Shown here: positions 46,437 to 57,718 of the stretch, piece by piece
How the letters are laid out: the number at the start of each line of letters is the position of its first letter
Numbering within the stretch: position 1 is the first letter of the stretch
From: Caballeronia terrestris
Lineage (GTDB): Bacteria; Pseudomonadota; Gammaproteobacteria; Burkholderiales; Burkholderiaceae
Reading direction: 5' to 3'
Length of the DNA: 64,000 nucleotides
NCBI RefSeq assembly: GCF_001544515.1
Contig: NZ_FCOL02000008.1
Coordinates: 62,001-126,000 of the forward strand
Notes under the pieces: generated by a model
Told to the model about the DNA's origin: nothing
Seen by the model: the letters and a program-made list of their open reading frames with translations, nothing else
Database searches by the model: none
Program-made: the position numbers and the translations under genes

Positions 46437-46919
46437 TTATATCTTGCGCCAGTAGTCGGCGCGCATCATCTGGAACCACGTACCGTCGTCCATCAGGATG
46501 AACGACGTGAGCGTGCGGTGATCGTCATCGATCAGTTCGATCACGTCCTTGTACTTCGTGTACTTGCCGGGCTCCGTGAAGACCGGGCCTTCGGTGTTGA
46601 GCGTGAGCACTTTTTCGTCGGCGTCGAGTGCGCCTTCGTAGATCCACATGTGCGTCATCATCGACGCCACGAAGTTGCCGACGTATTCCTTGATCTGCGG
46701 ATCGTAGCCGATCGTCATCACCGACGTCATGACGCTGCCGTCCTTCATCTCGCCGCGCCCCTCGCACAGCACCCACAGGCCGCCGAGCGAGCGCACGTGC
46801 TCCGTGGTTTCCCACGTGTCGGGCGCGGCGCCGGGTTCGCATATCGCCTCGCCCTTCGAAGTCCAGTCGCCGCACAGCTTCATCAGCCAGGCGTGTTCTT
46901 TCTGCGGTTCCGTCATCAT
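46437..46919 (-). CDS. DUF1579 family protein
   Basis: A 160-residue lipocalin-like soluble protein. Segments HAWLMKLCGDWTSKGE and VRSLGGLWVLCEGRGEMKDG are typical of DUF1579. AAGGAG precedes the double ATG. Function unknown. It stands between the urate hydroxylase and the ureide operon and may be an unrelated passenger. Confidence 0.8.
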   Translation of the reverse strand: MMTEPQKEHAWLMKLCGDWTSKGEAICEPGAAPDTWETTEHVRSLGGLWVLCEGRGEMKDGSVMTSVMTIGYDPQIKEYVGNFVASMMTHMWIYEGALDADEKVLTLNTEGPVFTEPGKYTKYKDVIELIDDDHRTLTSFILMDDGTWFQMMRADYWRKI

Positions 46920-47061
46920 CGTGATCTCCTTGAGCCGGGCGCCGTGCGTTTTTTTAGTCTGCGCCCAGCCAGCCCGCGCCGCGAATCGGCACTAGAAAGC
47001 CGATTGTAATACCGTCGAGCCGCTCGATCCGGCACGTTGATTCAGCGATCACTACATATGA

Positions 47062-47089
47062 CAAAAAGGACCAGTCGCCTGGTCCTTTT
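47062..47089 (-). terminator. Terminator of the ureide operon
   Basis: AAAAGGACCAG pairs with CTGGTCCTTTT around loop TCGC; read leftward it ends in TTTTTG. It lies 28 bases beyond the ureidoglycolate lyase stop. Confidence 0.85.
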
Positions 47090-47116
47090 CATGTTGCCGC
47101 TGTGTGCTTCGCCGTG

Positions 47117-47617
47117 TCAGCGCATCGCTTCTTCAGTCAGCCACAACGATTCGCGCAGATCCTGCTCGTTGAGATTCAACCCATCGCCACCGCGATCGAC
47201 GACGATGAAATCGCTCACGTCATCGAGCGCGATCAGCGGATGGTGCCAGACGCCCTTCGCGTAATTCACGCCCTGCCACCCGCGCGTGACGAATGCACGA
47301 ATCGCGCCTTCATCCAGGTCGCCAGCCGGCGCCACGACGACCAGATACGGCTTGTCGTTCAGCGGCACGAACGCCTGGCTGCCGAGCGGATGCCGTTCGA
47401 GCATCTTGACTTCGAACGGCAGCATGCGCGGCTCACCGCGAAAAAGGTTCACGAGCGGCCGGCCGTTTTCACTTTCGACGTCGATGTTCGCGAGATCGTG
47501 AAAACGGATTGTCGTGCCGAGGTTGATCGGGATCTGCTTCGCGCCATCGAGCTCGATGACGTCGCCAAAAGGCTTGAACGCAGCACGCGTCAACGGTTCG
47601 ATAGCGAGCTTTTTCAT
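47117..47617 (-). CDS. allA: Ureidoglycolate lyase
   Basis: A 166-residue cupin that splits ureidoglycolate to glyoxylate and urea. Segments [29 protein letters not shown] and [22 protein letters not shown] match AllA. It is the last gene of the leftward ureide operon; its ATG overlaps the stop of alc by four bases, consistent with the next step in the pathway. Confidence 0.92.
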   Translation of the reverse strand: MKKLAIEPLTRAAFKPFGDVIELDGAKQIPINLGTTIRFHDLANIDVESENGRPLVNLFRGEPRMLPFEVKMLERHPLGSQAFVPLNDKPYLVVVAPAGDLDEGAIRAFVTRGWQGVNYAKGVWHHPLIALDDVSDFIVVDRGGDGLNLNEQDLRESLWLTEEAMR

Positions 47618-48627
47618 GCGAGCGTTCCGAAAAGACGCAGACGCGATACGCCGCCGTCCGGGATGATGTTGAAGCGCACGTGCGTCACGGGCCCGAGCGC
47701 CGCCAGTTCCGACTCAAAGAAATGCTGCTTGTCCATCTGCAGCTTCTGCTCGCCGAGCAGCACCGGCCAGAACATCGCCTGCGTGATGAGCGAACTGTCG
47801 GTGCCGCCCGTCACGTATGCCGCCTGCAGTGAGCAGCGATCCGGATAGTTGCCCTTGAAGTGCGCGGTATCGACTTCGATCTTCTTGATGATGCCCGGCT
47901 GCGCGAGCGCGACGATACACCAGTCGTTGCCCGGCTCGCGGCGGCGGCGCGTTTCCCAGCCGTCGCCCATGTTCACGCCACGGCCCGGCATCAAAAGCGT
48001 CGAGGCGAGCCCGAAGTGCTGGTTGTTCGTGTTGACGAGGTACGCGCCGTTTTCCATCGCGGCGAGGTCGAACAGTTCGTTCTTGCTCGCGGCGCTCCAG
48101 TCGAGCTGCGGCTGGCCGTACACCCGCAGACGCGCGATACCGCCGTCCGGATAAATGTTCACGCGCAGGTGCGTGACCGGCTGCTCGACGTTGACGTCGA
48201 GATAGTGGTGACTGTTGCCCTGGAGCGTGGTCGACGGGACGATTTCGGTCCATTTCGTCGACTGGTTCGGTGCCGCGCCATCGGCGACGTGCGCGCCTTC
48301 GATCGATGCCGCCGGCGGGAAGTTGCCGGTGAAGTGGCTCGTGTCGAGATCGATGCCCTTGATCACGCCCGGGCGCGCCAGCTTGATCACGCACCAGTCG
48401 TAGCCGGTCGAGCGCTTGCGGCGCGTTTCCCAGCCGTCCATCCACTTGCCGTGGTCGTCGAACTTGCCGGGGATGAATACTGCCGGCTCCGGGTTCAGCA
48501 TGCGCTCTTTCGGCGCGAAGAAGTCGTCGCTCGCCTCGAGCGCCTGCGCGCCGAGACGCGGGTCCGCGAGGTTCACATAACGGCGCGTGAATTCGGGCGC
48601 GTTGGGATCGAGTGTCGGGATTGCCAT
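47614..48627 (-). CDS. alc: Allantoicase
   Basis: A 337-residue protein built from two similar allantoicase domains, each with a [16 protein letters not shown] box (about residues 62-70 and 216-224). It hydrolyses allantoate to ureidoglycolate and urea. The gene lies 38 bases after uraD and overlaps allA by four bases. Its presence, with allA, shows that the organism uses the allantoicase route rather than allantoate amidohydrolase in this operon. Confidence 0.94.
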   Translation of the reverse strand: MAIPTLDPNAPEFTRRYVNLADPRLGAQALEASDDFFAPKERMLNPEPAVFIPGKFDDHGKWMDGWETRRKRSTGYDWCVIKLARPGVIKGIDLDTSHFTGNFPPAASIEGAHVADGAAPNQSTKWTEIVPSTTLQGNSHHYLDVNVEQPVTHLRVNIYPDGGIARLRVYGQPQLDWSAASKNELFDLAAMENGAYLVNTNNQHFGLASTLLMPGRGVNMGDGWETRRRREPGNDWCIVALAQPGIIKKIEVDTAHFKGNYPDRCSLQAAYVTGGTDSSLITQAMFWPVLLGEQKLQMDKQHFFESELAALGPVTHVRFNIIPDGGVSRLRLFGTLA

Positions 48628-48665
48628 TGTCTTCGTCCTTGTACTTTCTGCGGTGAAAAACGGAT

Positions 48666-49187
48666 TCAGGCGCTGATCAGGTCATCGAGCCTGAAGCGTG
48701 CGATCCGGTAGATCTGATCGAGACTGGTGCGAAGCTCGTCGGCGCGGCTGTGATTCACGCGCTCCTCGAAGTTCGCGATGATGCCGTGGCGGTCGTAACC
48801 GCGTACGGCGAGGATGAACGGGAAGCCGAACTTCTCGCGATACGCAGCGTTGAGCGCCTGCAAGCGGTCGAATTCTTCCTGCGTACATAGGTTGAGGCCC
48901 GCGCCGCTTTGCTCGCGAGTCGATTCCTCGGTGAGTTCGCCGCGCACCGCCGCCTTGCCCGCAAGCTCCGGGTGGGCGTTGATGAGCGCGAGCTGCCGCT
49001 CGTCGCCCGCCGCTTCCACCGCGCCCGACATCATGACGTGCAAGGCATCGACGCTTGCGAACGGCCGTTGCGGTGCTGCTGCTTCAGCCACCCACGGCGA
49101 GTGCTCGAAGATGCCCGAGAGCACGGTCACGAACGTTTCAGTGGGCAGTGCGTTGAGTTGATCGAGTGTGTAGTGCATCGCCTTCAT
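48666..49187 (-). CDS. uraD: OHCU decarboxylase
   Basis: A 173-residue helical protein that decarboxylates OHCU to S-allantoin. The catalytic histidine lies in [11 protein letters not shown] (His72) and the EEST…EQSGAGL region is conserved. Two ATGs, 49187 and 49178, are possible. The start overlaps the puuE stop by four bases (ATGA), which couples the allantoin-forming and allantoin-consuming steps. Confidence 0.92.
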   Translation of the reverse strand: MKAMHYTLDQLNALPTETFVTVLSGIFEHSPWVAEAAAPQRPFASVDALHVMMSGAVEAAGDERQLALINAHPELAGKAAVRGELTEESTREQSGAGLNLCTQEEFDRLQALNAAYREKFGFPFILAVRGYDRHGIIANFEERVNHSRADELRTSLDQIYRIARFRLDDLISA

Positions 49188-50140
49188 GCCGTCGTCCCGT
49201 TGGTTTGTTTGCCGCCTTCATAAGGGTGATGTTCGCGCCAGTGCCGCGCGATATCCACGCGACGCGTCACCCACACGCGGTCATGTTTTTCGATGTGATC
49301 GAGAAAACGCTGCAAGCCGCGAAAACGCCCCGGGCGTCCGAGCAGGCGGCAATGCATGCCGATGGAGAGCATCTTCGGCGCTTCGTCGCCTTCTTCGTAA
49401 AGGACGTCGAACGCATCGCGCAGATAGGTGAAAAAGTGCTCGCCCGTGTTGAAACCCTGCGGCGTGGCGAAACGCATGTCGTTGGTGTCGAGCGTGTACG
49501 GCACGATCAGTTGCGGGCAATTGGCGCCGCCCGTTACTTCGACGTCCATCCAGAACGGCAGGTCGTCGCCGTAGTTGTCGGAGTCGTAGAGGAAGCCGCC
49601 GTGTTCCGCCACCAGCCGGTGCGTGTTGGGACTGTCACGGCCGGTGTACCAGCCGAGCGGCCGCACGCCCGTCACGCGCTCGATCGCGTCCATGCCGAGG
49701 CGCATATGCTCTGCCTCGCGCTCCGGCGACATGTCCTGGTAATGGATCCATCGATAGCCATGACACGCGATCTCATGCCCCAGTTCGACGAACGCCCGTG
49801 CGAGTTCGGGGTGCCGCTCGATCGCCATGCCGACGCCGAACACCGTGAGCGGCATGTTGCGCTTCTCGAACTCGCGCAGGATGCGCCAGACGCCCGCGCG
49901 CGATCCGTATTCGTAGATCGACTCCATGCTCATGTGACGCGACGGGTACGACGCCGCGCCGACGATCTCCGACAAAAACTGCTCCGAGCCCGGATCGCCG
50001 TGGAGTACGCAGTTTTCGCCGCCCTCCTCGTAGTTCAGGACGAACTGCACGGCGACGCGTGCGCGTCCCGGCCAGTTCGCCTGCACCGGGTGGCGGCCGT
50101 AGCCGATCAGGTCGCGCGGATAGTTCGGATCGTTGGACAT
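49184..50140 (-). CDS. puuE: Allantoinase of the PuuE (polysaccharide-deacetylase) type
   Basis: A 318-residue NodB-fold enzyme (PNYPRDLIGYGRHPVQANWP, AVQFVLNYEEGGE, HEIACHGYRWIHY, GWYTGRDSPNT) that opens allantoin to allantoate without the binuclear-metal amidohydrolase used by E. coli AllB. From the ATG at 50140; an upstream frame adds 19 residues with no good site. It precedes uraD in the same transcript. Confidence 0.9.
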   Translation of the reverse strand: MSNDPNYPRDLIGYGRHPVQANWPGRARVAVQFVLNYEEGGENCVLHGDPGSEQFLSEIVGAASYPSRHMSMESIYEYGSRAGVWRILREFEKRNMPLTVFGVGMAIERHPELARAFVELGHEIACHGYRWIHYQDMSPEREAEHMRLGMDAIERVTGVRPLGWYTGRDSPNTHRLVAEHGGFLYDSDNYGDDLPFWMDVEVTGGANCPQLIVPYTLDTNDMRFATPQGFNTGEHFFTYLRDAFDVLYEEGDEAPKMLSIGMHCRLLGRPGRFRGLQRFLDHIEKHDRVWVTRRVDIARHWREHHPYEGGKQTNGTTA

Positions 50141-50233
50141 AGCGATAACAAGGTTGAAAACGGACGGTGGATCGATGGTCCAGTGTAGCGAAAACACCCC
50201 GGTGCGCCCATATGGCGGCGCAGATAATGCGGG

Positions 50234-50989
50234 TCACTTGCGGTGTATATGGCTCTCTCTCGGGCTGTAGTCGGCGAGTACGCCGTCGTAGCGTTTTGGC
50301 AGCGGCCGTGCGAAATCGCCGCGTTTCGACGTGTGCAACTTCAGCGCGATGAGCGCCTCGGCCCATTTCACGGCGGCCGTCACGCCCTCGACGACCGGCG
50401 CGCCGATCGCATCTTCGACTTCGTGGCAGAACTCCGCCATGCCCGCGCAGCCCAGCACGATCGCATCCGACCCGTCCTCGTCGAGCGCGCGGCGGCATTC
50501 GTCGATGATGATGTTGCGCGCAGCCGACCCCGGCACGTCGAGATCGAGCACGGCGACGTCCGTTGCCCGCACGTTCTTGCAGAAGCGCGTCATGCCGTAG
50601 CGCTCCGCCAGATGCCACGCCATGCCGCAGGTGCGCGCCAGCGTCGTCACGACCGAGAAGCCCGGCGCGATCACGCTCGCCGCGTGCATCGCCGCTTCCG
50701 CGATGCCGATCACCGGCCCGCGCGCCAGTTCGCGCGCCGCGTAGAGCGCGGGGTCGCCGAAGCACGCGATCACGTAGCCGTCGAAACCCTCGCGCTCGCC
50801 CGACTCGATCTCCGCCAGCAAGCCGAGCGACGCGATCGCCTCGTCGTAGTAGCCTTCGATCGAAGGCGGCCCCATCGTCGGACTCACGGCCACGATTTCC
50901 GTGCCGGGCGATGCCACTTCTTTCGCGCAACGCCCCATCGACTCGGTCATGCGCTGCGTCGTATTGGGGTTGATCAGTTTGATTCGCAT
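50234..50989 (-). CDS. hpxA: Asp/Glu-type racemase, probable allantoin racemase
   Basis: A 251-residue protein of the hydantoin/allantoin racemase family: INPNTTQRMT at the start and two catalytic cysteines in ACFGDPAL (Cys76) and LGCAGMAEF (Cys181). In an operon with allantoinase the likely role is to interconvert R- and S-allantoin. AAGGAG stands before the ATG at 50989. Another hydantoin substrate remains possible. Confidence 0.82.
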   Translation of the reverse strand: MRIKLINPNTTQRMTESMGRCAKEVASPGTEIVAVSPTMGPPSIEGYYDEAIASLGLLAEIESGEREGFDGYVIACFGDPALYAARELARGPVIGIAEAAMHAASVIAPGFSVVTTLARTCGMAWHLAERYGMTRFCKNVRATDVAVLDLDVPGSAARNIIIDECRRALDEDGSDAIVLGCAGMAEFCHEVEDAIGAPVVEGVTAAVKWAEALIALKLHTSKRGDFARPLPKRYDGVLADYSPRESHIHRK

Positions 50990-51074
50990 GGTCCTGCTCC
51001 TTCGGATTTCGTTTTCTGCAACGCCGGCACCGCTCATGTGCACGCGAGGGGCCGGCGCTGTGTATCGCTAAAGC

Positions 51075-52571
51075 TTAGTTCGAAGCCTTCTTGTCTGCCA
51101 GGAACCAGTAGAACACCGCGGCGAGGCCCGCGCCGATGAACCACGAGAAGTTAGCAGCGCCTTCGAGCGACGGAATCATCACGCAGAGCACCGCGATCAG
51201 CGCCGCCGGCAACAATGCCGCGACCGCACGGCGATTCACGCCCTTCGTGTACCAGTAGCGGCCCGTTTCCGACACCGTGTACAGATCGTCCACCACGAGC
51301 TTGCCGCGCTTGACGAGGAAGAAGTCGACGATCAGGACGCCGTAGAGCGGTCCGATGAAGCTGCCGAGCACGTCGAGCGTGTAGTGGATAACGGCCGGGT
51401 TGTTGAACAGGTTCCACGGTGTGATGAAGATCGATGCCACTGCCGCCATCATCCCGCCCATGCGCCAGCTGATGTGACGCGGCGCGACGTTCGAGAAGTC
51501 GAAGGCCGGCGACACGAAGTTCGCCACGATGTTGATGCCGATTGTCGCAATCGTGAAGGTCAGCGCGCCGAGGATCACGGCCGTCGGGTGATCGATGCGG
51601 CCCACGGTTTCAACCGGATCGGTGATCAGTTGGCCGAACACCGGCAGCGTCGCGGCGGTCGTGATGACGGTGACGAGCGAGAACGCCAGGAAGTTGACCG
51701 GCAGGCCCCAGAAGTTGCCGCGCTTCACGCTGCGATAGCTCTTGCAGTATCGCGAGAAGTCGCCGAAGTTGAGCATCGGGCCGGAGAAGTACGAGACCAC
51801 AAGCGAAATTGCCGTGATCATGACCGGCACGACTTCCATGCCGTGGTACTTCACGCCGCCGAGGTTCAGGCCGATGTTCTTCAGGCCGGCGCGCCACACC
51901 ATGTAGCCCGCGAGCATGAACATTACGACGTAGACGGCGGGGCCGGCGAAGTCGATGAACTTCTTGATCATCTCCATGCCGCGCCAGAACACGATGGCCT
52001 GCAGCACCCAGAGCAGCATGAAGCCCGCCCAGCCGAGCGCCGACAAGCCGACGAAGCCGTGCTGGTGGACGTCCGCGTAAGGCATCCATTGCGGGACGAA
52101 CTTGAGCACGACTATCACGAGCGCGCTCGAAGCAAGAAACGTCTGGATTCCGTACCATGCGACCGCGATCAGCCCGCGCAGCACGGCGGGAATGTTGGCG
52201 CCGAGTACGCCGAAGGTCGCGCGGCACGCGACCGGATAGGGCACGCCGGCCTGCTGGCTCGGTTTCGCGATCAGGTTGCAGAGCGCGTTCACGAGTCCGA
52301 TGCCGATCAAAAGCGACACCAGCACCTGCCAGCTCGTGAGACCGAGCGCGAAGAGACTGCCCGCGAACACGTAGCCGCCGACACTGTGCACGTCGGACAT
52401 CCAGAACGCGAAGATGTTGTACGCGCCCCAGGTCTGTTGCTTGAGCGGCGCGAGGTCCTCGTTATAGAGACGATCGCTGTAGCCGGCGGGCATGTGCGAA
52501 TCGTGGGCGGATGCTTCGCCGTCGTACGGTGGCAGCGAGGATTCGCTGGACGTAGCACTGAACTGGGCCAT
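51075..52571 (-). CDS. NCS1 family nucleobase/allantoin symporter
   Basis: A 498-residue, 12-helix transporter of the nucleobase:cation symporter-1 family. Segments NEDLAPLKQQTWGAYNIFAFWMSDVHSVGGYVFA and DFSRYCKS are typical. In this operon allantoin, hydantoin or urate is the likely substrate. The ATG at 52571 has AAGGAG upstream. It is the first gene of the ureide operon as read leftward. Confidence 0.87.
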   Translation of the reverse strand: MAQFSATSSESSLPPYDGEASAHDSHMPAGYSDRLYNEDLAPLKQQTWGAYNIFAFWMSDVHSVGGYVFAGSLFALGLTSWQVLVSLLIGIGLVNALCNLIAKPSQQAGVPYPVACRATFGVLGANIPAVLRGLIAVAWYGIQTFLASSALVIVVLKFVPQWMPYADVHQHGFVGLSALGWAGFMLLWVLQAIVFWRGMEMIKKFIDFAGPAVYVVMFMLAGYMVWRAGLKNIGLNLGGVKYHGMEVVPVMITAISLVVSYFSGPMLNFGDFSRYCKSYRSVKRGNFWGLPVNFLAFSLVTVITTAATLPVFGQLITDPVETVGRIDHPTAVILGALTFTIATIGINIVANFVSPAFDFSNVAPRHISWRMGGMMAAVASIFITPWNLFNNPAVIHYTLDVLGSFIGPLYGVLIVDFFLVKRGKLVVDDLYTVSETGRYWYTKGVNRRAVAALLPAALIAVLCVMIPSLEGAANFSWFIGAGLAAVFYWFLADKKASN

Positions 52572-52948
52572 GACTTCTCCTTCGATGAGAAAGGCAAATG
52601 GGTAATGAAATTCGACCAATGCGCGGCTCGACGCGGGGTGCGCCGATTCGGATACCTTGGCTTTTTACGCGCAGTACTTGCGGACTTGCGAGACTCTCCT
52701 GGCGGTGTATCGACGGGCCATGCTGCTGGCCAGCCCTTGATACGACGCCCGGACGGCTTTCATTTCGCGCTCAAGCAGAGCGCCCTGTTCAGTGATGCCG
52801 TTGCTGCGTCTTTTCGCGCGCAATCGGCTGAGTGTCTTGCTTCGTGTGCTGCTTGCGTGTCCTCTGGCGGGGCACGGTCTCCATCTGATCTTCGGTCGGT
52901 GCCGGTCCTGGCCGGCTTTCCGTTACTGCACACCGTGCTTCGCGTCTC
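52572..52948. other. Gene-free gap between NCS1 and GntR genes
   Basis: 377 bases with no recognised gene. It probably carries the promoter of the ureide operon. No TTGTCNNCAA box like those before the GntR gene was noticed. Confidence 0.4.
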
Positions 52949-53665
52949 TCAACGCTCGGCAGGCTTCGCAAATACTTCGCGCAGATCGACCGCGCCACGC
53001 GCCGGCCGCTCCAGCATCTTCAATTCGACATCCCGCAGATGCCGCGACATCAGTTCGGTGGCCTTCGGGGCATCGGCGGCATCGAGCGCGGTGAGGATCT
53101 CTTCGTGATCCTCGAACGAGCACGAACTCTTGCCGAGTGATTCGTACAGCGCCGAGATCAGCGTCGAACGCGCAACCAGACCGGACAGGCATTCGCACAG
53201 CACCGTGTTGCCCGTCAGCGAGGCGAGTTCCGTATGGAACTCGCCCGAGAGCCTGATCCACGACGAAAAATCGTGGCTCTCGAAGGCGCGTCGTTCGCGT
53301 CCGATGGTCGCGCCGATCGACTTCAGGCGTCGCGTGCCGTGTCCGCTGCAGATCCGCTCGACTACCGCCATTTCGATGATCCGGCGCATCTCGAACACTT
53401 CATGCACTTCCTGCAGCGACGGACTCGCGACAAATGCGCCGCGATTCGGCTCCAGATCGACGAGCCGCTCGCCTGCCAGTTGCGCGAGCGCCTGCCGCAC
53501 CGTGCCCCGCTTCACCTCGAACACTTCGCAGAGTTGCGCTTCCGTCAGCTTCGCGCCGGGCGCGAGGCGATGCTCGAGGATCGCGGCGCGGATGTTCTCG
53601 GCGATCGACTCGGCATTCGCATTGGCACTGATGACGACTGCAGCAATCGGTTTCGGGTCGGACAT
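52949..53665 (-). CDS. GntR family regulator, FCD domain
   Basis: A 238-residue regulator with an N-terminal winged HTH (SIAENIRAAILEHRLAPGAKLTEAQLCEVF…KRGTVRQALAQLAGERLVDLEPNRGAFV) and a C-terminal FCD effector domain. It stands upstream of the ureide operon on the same strand and is the obvious candidate to control it. TTGTC/GACAA dyads upstream of its own start suggest autoregulation. The effector could be allantoin or another ureide, as in related regulators. Confidence 0.88.
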   Translation of the reverse strand: MSDPKPIAAVVISANANAESIAENIRAAILEHRLAPGAKLTEAQLCEVFEVKRGTVRQALAQLAGERLVDLEPNRGAFVASPSLQEVHEVFEMRRIIEMAVVERICSGHGTRRLKSIGATIGRERRAFESHDFSSWIRLSGEFHTELASLTGNTVLCECLSGLVARSTLISALYESLGKSSCSFEDHEEILTALDAADAPKATELMSRHLRDVELKMLERPARGAVDLREVFAKPAER

Positions 53666-53710
53666 GATGTGCTCACTCGCATGTTGTACATCTTAGAAGC
53701 GACATAAAGA

Positions 53711-53848
53711 TTGTCAACAATTCAATTTAGGAATTGTCGGCAATCGTGTTTGGAATGAAATGAGTCGGCGTGCAAGCCAATGGTGAAGGGCCTCCGCGCC
53801 TATTTCTAAACATTTTGTCATCATTGACCGCACTTTTTTGTCGACAAA
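53711..53848. promoter_or_regulatory. Candidate GntR operators, TTGTC-GACAA dyads
   Basis: Three dyads lie in an AT-rich segment upstream of the GntR gene: TTGTCAACAA at 53711-53720, ATTGTCGGCAAT at 53733-53744, and the perfect palindrome TTTGTCGACAAA at 53837-53848. FCD-type GntR regulators often bind short TTGTNNACAA-like sites. Binding by the neighbour is inferred. Confidence 0.5.
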
Positions 53849-53923
53849 GAGGTTCGTACGGGCAACTTGCGGGTTAACTCGGAGAGATTGAATATAGACC
53901 GTTAGTTGCGTGAATGAAGTTGT

Positions 53924-53945
53924 AAAAAGCGCCCCGACCGGGCGC
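53924..53945 (-). terminator. Terminator after the LD-carboxypeptidase gene
   Basis: GCGCCC and GGGCGC form a stem around CGACC. Read leftward, the stem is followed by five T (A run at 53924-53928). Confidence 0.7.
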
Positions 53946-53962
53946 CCGAAAAATCACAAAAC

Positions 53963-55823
<1,861 letters not shown>

Positions 55824-56050
55824 CGGGGATTACGATCGGCCTACGGGCACGAAGCCCAGCCGGTCTTTCGCAATATCGTTAGGGCGGCCGCTCGGGGCCG
55901 GAACACCGTCCGCGACGCTTGTCGCAAAATTGCAGGACGGCATCGGAAATCAAGCCAGCCATTCTATCAGCGAGTTCCGAAAACGATTTCTTCCAAACGC
56001 ACGAGCGTTCGACGCGAGTTCCGTTTATGCAACAGGCACAGAATTCCGCT

Positions 56051-56833
56051 TCATAACGCCGTATCGACCCCGATCGCCTCGGCCACCTTGCGCTTGTAGC
56101 CCTCCGTCGCGAGCAGCAGGCTGCGAGTGTATTCGTGCTTCACGTCGCGCGCGCGGACGGCGTCGATCGAAAGCTGCTCGACCACTTCGCCGTTACGCAT
56201 CACGGCGACCCGCTGACAGAGAAAGCCGACGACCGCGAGATTGTGGCTCACGAGGATCATCGTCAGCTTGCGTTCGCGATGCAGCCGCCGCAGCAGGTTC
56301 AGGATTTCCGCCTGCACGGAGACATCGAGCGCGGAGGTCGGTTCGTCGAGCAGCAGCACGCGCGGCTCGACGATCAGCGCCCGCGCGATCGACACCCGCT
56401 GCCGCTGCCCGCCCGACAACTGGTGCGCATAGCGAAAGCGAAACGCCGGTCCGAGGCCGACTTCGCGCAACGCGTTCAGGATGCGCTCGTCCTCCTCGCC
56501 GATGCCGTTGATCGCGAGCGGCTCGCGCAGCGTCTGATCGACCGTGAAGCGCGGATGCAGCGAGCCGTACGGGTCCTGGAACACCATCTGCACGTCGCGG
56601 CGGAACGCGCGGTCGATCTTGCTGCCGAGCGAATGCGTCGCGACCTGCATCGCGCCGCCGGCGAGCGGCACGAGACCGGTGAGCGCGCGCAGGATCGTCG
56701 ACTTGCCCGACCCCGATTCGCCGACGAGCCCGAAGACCTCGCCTTCATCGACGTGGAACGACGCGTCGCGCACGGCGTCGGCGTAGCCTGTGTTCGTCTT
56801 GAAGCGGATGTGCGCGTTCTGAACTTCGATCAT
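56051..56833 (-). CDS. ddpF: Dipeptide ABC transporter ATPase (DdpF type)
   Basis: A 260-residue ABC ATPase of the Opp/Dpp group. Walker A GESGSGKST, signature [15 protein letters not shown], Walker B VLLLDEPTSALDVSVQ. The ATG at 56833 overlaps the upstream ATPase stop by four bases. It would energise import of peptides containing D-Ala-D-Ala together with its partner ATPase. Assigned to the ddp operon from its neighbours. Confidence 0.87.
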   Translation of the reverse strand: MIEVQNAHIRFKTNTGYADAVRDASFHVDEGEVFGLVGESGSGKSTILRALTGLVPLAGGAMQVATHSLGSKIDRAFRRDVQMVFQDPYGSLHPRFTVDQTLREPLAINGIGEEDERILNALREVGLGPAFRFRYAHQLSGGQRQRVSIARALIVEPRVLLLDEPTSALDVSVQAEILNLLRRLHRERKLTMILVSHNLAVVGFLCQRVAVMRNGEVVEQLSIDAVRARDVKHEYTRSLLLATEGYKRKVAEAIGVDTAL

Positions 56834-57717
56834 TGCGCGGCTTTTTCGTCGGTGAGCGGTTCGGTAAGCCACGCGGCGTCGCGGCGCAGAGTCGGCAGCT
56901 CATCGGGCGGATCGGTCAGCGGCGGATTGGCCGCGAGCAGCCCGCGCGTGTACGGATGCTGCGCGTGCTGGAGATCGCGCGCGGCGCACGTTTCAACCAC
57001 GCGCCCGCCGTACATCACGACCACGCGGTCGCAGAACGACATCACGAGCGGCAGGTCGTGGCTGATGAAAATGAGCCCCGTGTCGTGCTTCTCGATCATC
57101 TCGTCGAGAACGGCGAGGACCTGGATCGAGACGAGCACGTCGAGCGCGGAGGTCGGTTCATCGGCAATGAGCAGGCGCGGCCCCGCCGACACCATCATCG
57201 CGATCATCACGCGCTGCCCCATGCCGCCCGATAGCTCGTGCGGATACGCATCGGCGACGCGCTCCGGATTGCGGATATGCACCGCCGCCAGCGCCGCGAC
57301 GATCCGCTCGCGCATCGCCCGCGCGCCCAGCTTCGGCTCGTGGGGCCTGAACGCTTCACGCATTTGCTGTGCGACCGTCATCACCGGATTGAGCGAATAC
57401 TTCGGGTCCTGCAAGATCATGCTCATCTGCGTGCCGCACAGGCGCCGCCGCTCCTTCGGACGCATCGCGAGGAGGTCGGTGCCTTCGAAGCGCAGCGCAT
57501 CGGCCGACCATTGCGCCGACGGCGGCAAAAGCCCGAGCAGCGCGCGCCCCGTGAGCGACTTGCCCGACCCCGATTCGCCGACGATGCCAAGCCGCTCTCC
57601 CCTTTGCACCGCGAGCGAGATGCCGCGCACGGCGTCGGTGAGCGTGCCGTCGTGGGCCGGAAAGCCGATCCGCAGGTTCTCGATCTCGCACAGCGGCGCA
57701 TTCGATGGCGTCTGCAT
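56830..57717 (-). CDS. ddpD: Dipeptide ABC transporter ATPase (DdpD type)
   Basis: A 295-residue Opp/Dpp-type ATPase. Walker A GESGSGKS, signature LSGGMGQRVMIAMM, Walker B LLIADEPTSALDV, and the C-terminal oligopeptide-transporter extension with HPYTRGLL. It follows the permease gene by one base and overlaps ddpF. The two ATPases would form a heterodimer. Confidence 0.87.
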   Translation of the reverse strand: MQTPSNAPLCEIENLRIGFPAHDGTLTDAVRGISLAVQRGERLGIVGESGSGKSLTGRALLGLLPPSAQWSADALRFEGTDLLAMRPKERRRLCGTQMSMILQDPKYSLNPVMTVAQQMREAFRPHEPKLGARAMRERIVAALAAVHIRNPERVADAYPHELSGGMGQRVMIAMMVSAGPRLLIADEPTSALDVLVSIQVLAVLDEMIEKHDTGLIFISHDLPLVMSFCDRVVVMYGGRVVETCAARDLQHAQHPYTRGLLAANPPLTDPPDELPTLRRDAAWLTEPLTDEKAAQ

Positions 57718-57718
57718 G

